This document shows, in pieces, positions 57,651 through 64,000 of a stretch of DNA of 64,000 bases. The position numbers and the translations under genes were made by a program. Within the stretch, counting starts at the first letter, position 1. Each line of letters starts with the position of its first letter. The stretch is taken from positions 41,944,998 to 42,008,997 of the forward strand of contig NC_062223.1 of assembly GCF_902686445.1 (NCBI RefSeq), written 5' to 3'. Below the pieces are notes generated by a model. The model did not search any database and was not told the origin of the DNA. It saw only the letters and a program-made list of their open reading frames with translations. The stretch comes from Sciurus carolinensis (Eukaryota; Chordata; Mammalia; Rodentia; Sciuridae).

Positions 57651-58600
57651 GGAAGGGGAGACCCAGGAAGGGCTTTTCCAGGCAGCTTCCCGCTCTACCA
57701 AGACTCACCTCCTTAGCTGTTCCCCACACAAATCCTGGCAAAGTCTGCTGATACCATTTTGTCTTGTCTTTTCTAATCACTAAAGAAATACATGCTCACT
57801 GAACAAGGGTCAGTAAGTAAGAAAGGCACCCAGTCAGTCTTAGCGGAGGCTACAGCCTCATCCCCCAGGTGCCTCTCAGGTTCCCTGACCCAAATCCCGT
57901 TTCCAGCCCCAGCTGCACCCTTTTGTTTCCACAACACAACTCTGAAATCAAAGGGCTTGATGTGCAGCGGGCCCTTTACACAAGAGGGAACAAAGTAGTA
58001 AACAGACAAGGGGGTGGGGACTGAGTTAACTCAGCCATAATCAGAGAGATGCAGACCACAGTGTTTGGGGAGGCGCTCATCCCATGCCTAGTAAGAGGGG
58101 GGAAACAAACAAACAAAAAAACCCAGCAGCAGCAAATGTCTGTGATACTACGGTACAACTGACAGGTGCAAGTGGTGCCAGCAGCAACGTACACTTGAAC
58201 AAAATCAGACAGCTGATGGCGAAAGGTAGCCAGGACCCGCCAGGCGGCCCACTCTGCAGAATTCATCCTGAAGACATCGTTCAATGGGAAGAAGGGCCCC
58301 CAACAATGCAGCAACTCAGAAAACCACAGCAGAGCGGGGCAGGGTGTCACACAGCTGGCCAGCTGCAATTCTGAAGAGGAAAGGTAGGAGCGACATTCAA
58401 CACGTGAATCCACGGAGCGGTGGGCACGGCATGGTGAAGACCCGGTTCACTCGCACCTACCGCACCAGGTCTGCAGGGCCCCGTGAGCAAAAGCTGCCCT
58501 GGCGGTACTTGGAGGCCGGCATGGGGGCGTCCTCCCGTGCCACGTGGGTGGGCCTCTGTGACGGCCACGCGGCGCTGGGGCCGCTGCCCGGCGCTCCCGG
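57651..58600. other. Unique intron next to the LDLRAD3 exon
   Basis: An A-rich run lies at 58104-58122. The last 200 bases before the exon are GC- and CpG-rich. The frames reported on both strands over 58447-59020 are shadows of the exon and of this composition. Confidence 0.5.
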
Positions 58601-58608
58601 GCGCCTAC
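58601..58608 (-). promoter_or_regulatory. LDLRAD3: 5' splice donor of the LDLRAD3 exon
   Basis: On the minus strand the exon ends CAAG and the intron begins GTAGGCGC. The last G of the exon is the first base of a split codon (phase 1). Compared with the GTAAGT consensus, +4 and +6 differ, so the donor is moderate rather than perfect. The first 60 bases of the intron are very GC- and CpG-rich. Confidence 0.85.
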
Positions 58609-58743
58609 CTTGAGAACTTTCGCAGCTCTCCTCGTCACTGTTGTCCTGACAGTTATTCTGCCCGTCGCAGAGGAAGCTCTTGTCGATGCAGAGGCCGTTC
58701 CTGCAGTGGAAGCGGGCGGTGGAGCAGAGCAGGGGGTTTGCTG
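58609..58743 (-). CDS. LDLRAD3: LDLRAD3 internal exon encoding the third LDLa repeat (partial CDS)
   Basis: LDLRAD3 is a single-pass plasma-membrane protein with three extracellular LDL-receptor class A repeats; it has been linked to HECT ubiquitin ligases and to APP processing, and is a known alphavirus receptor through its first repeat, which is not encoded here. The 135-base exon encodes 45 residues, the first codon being split with the previous exon. Six cysteines lie at exon residues 7, 14, 19, 26, 32 and 41, the usual LDLa spacing. The acidic calcium-binding segment [16 protein letters not shown] is at residues 26-41. The N-terminal NPLLCSTAR and C-terminal ESCESSQ flanks match what I remember of mammalian LDLRAD3, with a few conservative changes (F for Y, R for K, L for I). 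Both introns are phase 1, as is typical of LDLa exons, so the exon could be skipped without a frameshift. There is no stop or frameshift. Other LDLR-family genes are less likely because the flanks match as well as the cysteine pattern. Confidence 0.95.
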
Positions 58744-58765
58744 CTGTGGAGGGAAAAGAGGGCAG
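58744..58765 (-). promoter_or_regulatory. LDLRAD3: 3' splice acceptor of the LDLRAD3 exon (tandem CAGCAG)
   Basis: Read on the minus strand, a pyrimidine-rich run (ccctcttttccctcc) is followed by ACAG and then the exon. The exon itself opens with CAG, so two AG dinucleotides lie three bases apart (a NAGNAG acceptor). The first AG gives Thr-Ala-Asn-Pro at the junction, which agrees with the LDLRAD3 protein as I remember it. The second AG would remove the Ala codon. Confidence 0.85.
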
Positions 58766-59535
58766 GTCACCAGGGAGGCCAGCACGTCCCACCCCCGGGG
58801 AACCCCGAGCCTCCTCCAGCCAGCCAACGGCCAAGACAGGACAAGGCTCGCTCTGCCACCTTGCAAGCATTCCCCACCCCAGGTCACCGTGCTGCTGCCT
58901 GAGACCAACCAATGTGACCTGAGGTCAGTGGTTCACCCGGAATGTCAACCCCTAGGCTGGCCTGCAGAACCTGGATCCATGGACTCTTCCCTGGGGACTC
59001 GAGAGTGGAACAGTCAATGATAGGAAACTCAGAGAGAAAAGCAAAGCTGGAAGAAGTAACTGAGCCAGAGGTCAGAGGTCAGAGGTCCCTAGGAAGAGAT
59101 CACATGATCAGGCCCAAGAGCTAGCAGGATCCTTCTGGTTCCTTCACTGTAGACCAGTCCGTTAATGCCTCATTTATTCTTTAGGACTCACTAATGTAAA
59201 CCCAGTGGTCTTGATTTTTTTCCTTGCTGCCAAAAAAGCCCATGGGCCCAGTAGGTCAGTGACCATTTCCCAAAAGCTCCTCCATGAGGCTCCCTGTTCT
59301 AGGTACTTTCAGGGACTTTAAAAAGAAGTGACAGCTCTGAGCTCTGCCTTCAAGCTAACGGGTGGTAAATGGTCAGTGTGAGGTCGACACAAAACTACTT
59401 AACAAGCATAAGCAAATGCGCACAGGCAGACCGTATCTCTACAGCCCAGGACACCTTGCTTCCCTGTTCCTCACAGTGCAGGTCACACAGGGCTCACTGC
59501 AGGGCTCTGTTTCAATCAGTGAAGGAGTGGCACAT
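58766..59535. other. Unique intron
   Basis: No repeat or gene was recognised between the exon and the next MIR. Confidence 0.5.
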
Positions 59536-59539
59536 AAAT

Positions 59540-59690
59540 GACTCCAACCCAGCTCTGCTATGTATTCACTGTGCAATCTTGGGCAAATCACTTCACCTCT
59601 CTGAGCCTTGGATGCTTTGTCTATAGACAGGACTGGCTGCATCACTTGACGGATGCAGAGCAAACTGAAAACGGGGGACTTGCTATTCGA
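59540..59690 (+). mobile_element. MIR SINE
   Basis: CCAACCCAGCTCTGCTATGT, GTGCAATCTTGGGCAAATCA and CTTCACCTCTCTGAGCCTTG match the MIR core. Confidence 0.9.
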
Positions 59691-60829
59691 AAATCATTAT
59701 AAACCTTTGTGACAGTGAGCGCAGAGTACAAAGGCAGGCGTGGCCTAACCACTGGCCCTGTGTGACTCCAGGAGTCGCAGACCCATGGCTCTGACAATGC
59801 TACAGCACTTGAGCATCAAATGGTATCTACAAGATAAAGCATAGGGCCAAGACGGGCACGCAGCACCAGCTCAGGCAAGGGTATGCTGTCCCCGTGGTTG
59901 TGTGTCTTAGGCACACAGGACATGACCTCCTACAAGAGGGACAGGGGTAATGGTGAAGAGGGTTCAGCCTGGCCTCAGGTAGTGAACTCAGCCTGTACCT
60001 GAAACTGCATGTGGCAAGCCCAGCATAGAGCAGAGGCCAGGCCCAGTCCTGGGAACTGCTATGGGCTCAGTACATCAGCACTAGTGCCCCTGCAAGGTCC
60101 TCCAGTGCGCGGGGGCAGCTGTCATCTCTCTGCAGTAAGTTCCACTGAGCTACTGTTGGGTAGCACACAGATCACAGCTCCAAAGACTTGGTGGACTTAA
60201 CGGGCCTGGGTACGCTCGAAGCACTGTAGCCTCTTTTTATTTTTTTCACACTTGACATAAGAAGTTTGATTTGGAAGGTTCGAGGAAGCAGAGGATGGGG
60301 AAAGATGGAGCTTGAGGTTTTGAGGATGCTCAACCAACCTTAAGCCAGACAACCTTAGTTCAACTCGAAAATGGAAGATTGGATTATTAAGTTGCCGTGG
60401 AGCCAAGAATGGCTCCACTTGATCAGGCTGAAACCAATGTCTGACTTCAGCCAAACCCAAATGGGGAAGCCCAGAACCACAGATCACATTGGGTTTTGGT
60501 CCAAGGCAGCGCTCCAAACCCTTCCATCCATCAGTACCACCATGGTGGCCTTCAGAATCTCTGGTACCTTGTGGGTCACATCTATGTAGCCAAGGAATCA
60601 GGAACAAGCAGCTCATCAAGGACAGCCTTGGGAAGGCACCTAATCACTCCAAGGTGGGCCATCAAGTCTGTGTAAACACCCTAGTATGAAGCCCAGCTTC
60701 TTTCCCTTTAGTCTTAGACTCTTTCAACCTCACGAGCTTTCCCACAGGAAAAGACGTCAGATGTGTGTGTGTCTTCATATGTATACAGACATACTACATA
60801 TGTGTATATGTTTGAAAACCAAGTCACAG
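59691..60829. other. Unique intron
   Basis: The 140-codon minus-strand frame at 60197-60619 overlaps a plus-strand frame and has no recognisable domain. A short TG/TA-rich stretch is at 60755-60815. Confidence 0.45.
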
Positions 60830-61340
60830 ACTAGTTTGAATGCATATAACCAAAAGGGAATAGTAGCCAGAATATGTGAAGAACTATTCATCAGAAAGAG
60901 AAGACCACTCAATAGAAAAACAGGCAAAGGATTCAACCAGGCAATTCGTAGTAAGAAGAATGGCAAATGGTCAATAAAAACTTGGGAAAAAAATGTGTAC
61001 TGTCACCAGTAATGAAGTGGCACTTCACACACCTGGGACCGAACAGATTTAAGGGCTTACAATATAGGTTGTTGGCAAAGAGGAAGTCTCGTGGACTCTG
61101 AGTGGGAGTGAAAATTGGCAGGACCACTAATTTAGTAATATCTAGTAAAGTTAAGATGTGTACACCCTACAACTCAGTAATTTCACTTTCGGCTATTACA
61201 CACTCTAGAGTCCTTGAACAAAGATGTTTGCTGAAGCCACTATTTGTAAAACAAAAAAAAGAGAAATGACCCAAATGTTCATCAATAAGAGAATAGATGC
61301 AATGTGCCACATTGTACCATGGAATAGTCTAAAGCCTGAG
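60830..61340 (+). mobile_element. Ancient L1M LINE, first part
   Basis: GGGAATAGTAGCCAGAATAT, ACAGGCAAAGGATTCAACCA, GGCAAATGGTCAATAAAAAC, GAGTGGGAGTGAAAATTGGC and GACCCAAATGTTCATCAATA follow L1 ORF2 order, heavily diverged. It is interrupted at about 61340. Confidence 0.85.
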
Positions 61341-61555
61341 TTGGCTCTTTCTCTGTAAAGGGACAGACAGTAAATATTTTAGGGTTTTGCTAGTCACTGA
61401 TTTGTCTGTGTTCTAAATGACTCAACTTGGTCACTGGAGAGCAAAGCAGTCAGAGATAACTCATAAACAAAGGGCCATGTTCCAATAAAACTTTATTTAC
61501 AAACACAGACACTAGGCCAAATGAGGTCCACAGTCCTTAGTGTGTCAACCACTGT
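61341..61555 (-). mobile_element. hAT-type nonautonomous DNA transposon (MER3-like)
   Basis: TTTCTCTGTAAAGGGACAGA, CAGTAAATATTTTAGGGTTT and GTTCCAATAAAACTTTATTT are diagnostic of an abundant mammalian hAT element. The exact family name is from memory. It splits an older L1. Confidence 0.75.
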
Positions 61556-61870
61556 TGTACAGCAGTGAAAAAATAGAATGAACCAGTACCACGGTGGATA
61601 AATCTCATAAATACTATAGTAAGTAGGGAAAGCAATGAATATAATATATATAGTGCTGTACCATTTATATGAAGTTACCCGTGCAAACAAGAAACGTCAT
61701 TTGTTATTGAAAGAAACAAAACATACAGTGAAACAATGCAAACTCAAATGCCACAAACACCACCAAGTTCAGGGCAGTAGATGCCTTTGGAGAGAAGGGA
61801 GTCTGATGGATCCGAGAGGGGCCCACTGCAGACTTCTATTTATGTTTGGTAACATTTTTAAAATCTGAAG
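61556..61870 (+). mobile_element. Ancient L1M LINE, second part
   Basis: TACAGCAGTGAAAAAATAGA, GGTGGATAAATCTCATAAAT and ACCATTTATATGAAGTTACC continue the L1 3' region broken at 61340. Confidence 0.8.
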
Positions 61871-63680
61871 CCAAGACCGCAACATGCAGCATGCTTCTCG
61901 AAACAGGGTGTTGGAGATATAGGTGCTCCTTTTATTTTACTTTTAAAAGTTTTGCTAAAGTTCTTAGGAGTCTCATCTTTTCCGCGAGCACTGGACTTCG
62001 GTTCCCTTGGTCTCCTTTCCTCTAGTCCACCAACAGCTGCCTGAGGATTTTGACAAAAGACACAGGTGCACCCTTGGAAAGTGCCACACCTGGGCTCCAC
62101 CCGGGGTCTCTCCTCTGTGACTCCACAGGCCACAGAAAGCCCTAAGACTTGAGTCTTGTTCCCCACCCCACTGCAGGGTAGAGGAACAGAGGGAGAGAAG
62201 GGCAGAGAAGTACACCCCAAACGCAGCAGCTAGCCAGACAAGGAGGGCTCCCGTCAAAACCCAGGTTCATGTCTTCAAACCGCCAGGAGTTCACAAAGAG
62301 CGCTCCGGCCTCCACCTCCCGCCGCACCTATTGATTCTCCATTGACGTAGGTCCCACCAAGCCTCCACTCCCAGTTCCCAAGGACAAAGCAGAGGAGAAG
62401 GGAGAGGGGAGGCTGCTTGCCACCCTGCAGGCAAACTGGCAGCAAGAAAGAAAAGCTGACAACTCTCGGTGGGGACATAAAGCCTTCAAGAGGCAACCCA
62501 AGAATTCCAAAAGCCTAGCACAGCTTTAAAGGCGACTGGAAAGTTCTACAAAGGAGTCAAAGGCAACCTTCTCCACTCCCCCTACCTGGTGTCATAGCCT
62601 GGTCTAAATAAAATGTTCCTAAGGGTGACCCTGAGCTGCCAGCAAAAGAGGCAAACATGGACAAGAGACTCTTGTCAATGACAGGATTCAAACACACAAA
62701 GCTTAGTTTCTAGGCAGATTCACTTAACCAGAGGGGCAGATCTCCCCCCAAAACCCCAGATAATTCAAGCATCCTTACATGTCTGTCCAGGCTTAGCTAG
62801 ACGGGCACCAGGGCATATGGCACCTCAATGGACCAACCTTGGAGGCTTTGGTGACCAGGGCTCTAGGCTCAGGGGTTTCTGTGGCCCGTGGGGACTCCCA
62901 GGACCTGCAAACAGTAACTGCTCAATGAACAGAGAGGAGACACTGCATTCTATAGGATGTTATGGTCCAGAATCTTTAGTAATATTTAATGTGCTCCAAA
63001 TGTTTATGCTTTCTTTGTCCTTGCTAAGTACGGCTTACTAGTCATTGAAAAAAATGTATCATTTTACTCAGTTAACTAGGGAGAGGAACATTGTTATCCC
63101 ACTGTATTTATTTCACCAGAGGTAGAGAAAATGGTCTGTGGAGTCAACTTAAAAACTCAATTGTAGGCTCCGAAGCTCCTTGGGTATTATTAGCACAAGA
63201 AATACAGGGCTCTAATGGTCTATTTCCCAGCCCACAATATGCAGGAAAGAGAGAGGGAGGGAGGTGTGAGTTAAGGGAACCACTTAGTGGTTAATTAAAC
63301 TGGTGCATCTACTTGGACCACATCTAGAGGAGCGGACCAAGGGACCACTGTGGTCACCCAAAAGCAGCTGAGCAGTTTCAAGACAGGAAATGAGGCACTC
63401 TGTCTCCAGCAGGGCACAGTAAGTCCTCTTTCATTACATAAATGGAAAACTCCTCGTCACTATCCCCCCAAAGTCCCACCTGCTCCTCTGTTCAGCAGGG
63501 GTTGACTCTCAACTGGTAACTGCCTGCCTCTCTGGGAAGTTTGTCCCCCCAACCCCAACTGCCCTGCAAACCACACAATTGGGGAGATGGTGCTACACCA
63601 AGTTTTCCTCTTCTCCAGGACCGAGGGTGCCCAGCCCAAGGCACCCTGAGTAGGTGCTCACTATGTGCTTATTAATGTGC
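61871..63680. other. Unique intron
   Basis: No repeat family or gene was recognised. Frames of up to 120 codons on the minus strand at 61858-62327 overlap one another. Confidence 0.45.
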
Positions 63681-63684
63681 ATCA

Positions 63685-63895
63685 GTGTAGTGACTGAGTT
63701 CAGACTCTGGGTTGATATCCCAATGTGTCCCAATTATGTGACCATGACAAGCTGTTTCACCTTTCCACATCTCCATTTCCTTATGTAGAAAGGGGGACGA
63801 CAATACCACCTACCGACAATGAAGTTATCTGCATAAAGCATATGGAAAGGGGTACACAGTAGGTACTCAATAAGTGCCACTGGTGGTTCATATGG
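63685..63895 (+). mobile_element. MIR SINE
   Basis: GTGACTGAGTTCAGACTCTG, ATTATGTGACCATGACAAGC, CACATCTCCATTTCCTTATG and GTAGGTACTCAATAAGTGCC follow MIR nearly end to end. Confidence 0.9.
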
Positions 63896-64000
63896 CCCGG
63901 GCAGCATGCACATCTCCCAGCCTTGCCTGGGTCCTCATCCTGGAACTCCCCATGGACTGTATTTTAAATGGTTCCCATCCCCCTAAGCTCATTTCCTCCA

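Larger units (their letters stand above)
1..58608 (-). other. LDLRAD3: LDLRAD3 intron downstream of the third-LDLa exon (partial)
   Basis: Everything below the donor at 58608 is inferred to be one intron on the minus strand. The next LDLRAD3 exon should encode a membrane-spanning segment followed by a proline-rich cytoplasmic tail, and no reading frame in the window looks like that. The intron is therefore at least 58.6 kb here, which fits a gene I know to span several hundred kb in human. Repeats and candidate regulatory segments inside it are listed separately. Confidence 0.8.
58744..64000 (-). other. LDLRAD3: LDLRAD3 intron upstream of the third-LDLa exon (partial)
   Basis: This is inferred to be the intron between the second- and third-LDLa exons. 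I looked on the minus strand for a second LDLa exon ending in the CPDGSDEENC-type motif and found none, so that exon lies beyond 64000. The stretch holds MIRs, an ancient L1 split by a hAT element, and unique sequence. Confidence 0.75.

Noticed and set aside
58447..58908. 153-codon minus-strand frame overlapping the LDLRAD3 exon in another reading frame
   Set aside because: It is a shadow of the LDLa exon frame; the conserved six-cysteine frame is the one flanked by matching splice sites.
1..64000. CRISPR arrays, operons, phage, toxin or bacterial-type systems
   Set aside because: The repeat content, spliced exon and gene density are those of a mammalian intron. No regularly spaced repeats or bacterial genes are present.

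Overview
This is mammalian nuclear DNA, most likely from a squirrel-family rodent (ground squirrel, marmot or a relative). The evidence is the set of young repeats: tRNA-derived ID SINEs, B1-ID composite SINEs, an ID copy with a long A/T-rich 3' tail, a rodent-type LINE-1 and two MaLR LTRs of one family, all sitting among older mammalian repeats (MIR, L2, MLT1, MLT2, MER2, MER5, L1M). The species call rests on remembered repeat consensus sequences, not on a search.

One protein-coding exon can be supported. Positions 58609-58743 on the minus strand encode a complete LDL-receptor class A repeat, which I recognise as the third LDLa repeat of LDLRAD3. The exon has 135 bases, a phase-1 intron on each side, a pyrimidine-rich tract with an AG acceptor upstream and a GT donor downstream. 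The preceding exons would lie at higher coordinates outside the window. The transmembrane and cytoplasmic exons would lie at lower coordinates and are not in the 58.6 kb available. The window is therefore read as intron, one exon, intron.

Layout: 1-9.2 kb has a B1-ID SINE, a GGAA microsatellite, nested ERVL/MaLR LTRs, an ancient L1 and a young antisense L1 with target-site duplications. 9.5-10.1 kb is a CpG-rich segment with four same-orientation GATA motifs. 10-31 kb is mostly unique intron with L2, MIR, MER2, MaLR and SINE insertions. 31.6 kb has a strong CTCF-like motif. 31.8-43.3 kb carries a MaLR solo LTR, an MST-type LTR and a double L1 insertion. 44-57 kb has L2, MIR, MaLR, MER2 and MER5A pieces. 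57.6-64 kb holds the exon and an ancient L1 split by a hAT element.

Apart from that exon I found no intact gene. The many open frames of 60-285 codons lie in GC-rich intron or in repeats and none resembles a known protein. I did not find a new biological system. The items most worth checking are the CpG/GATA segment, the CTCF-like site, the tandem splice acceptor of the LDLRAD3 exon and the L1 fragment that lacks a 3' end.
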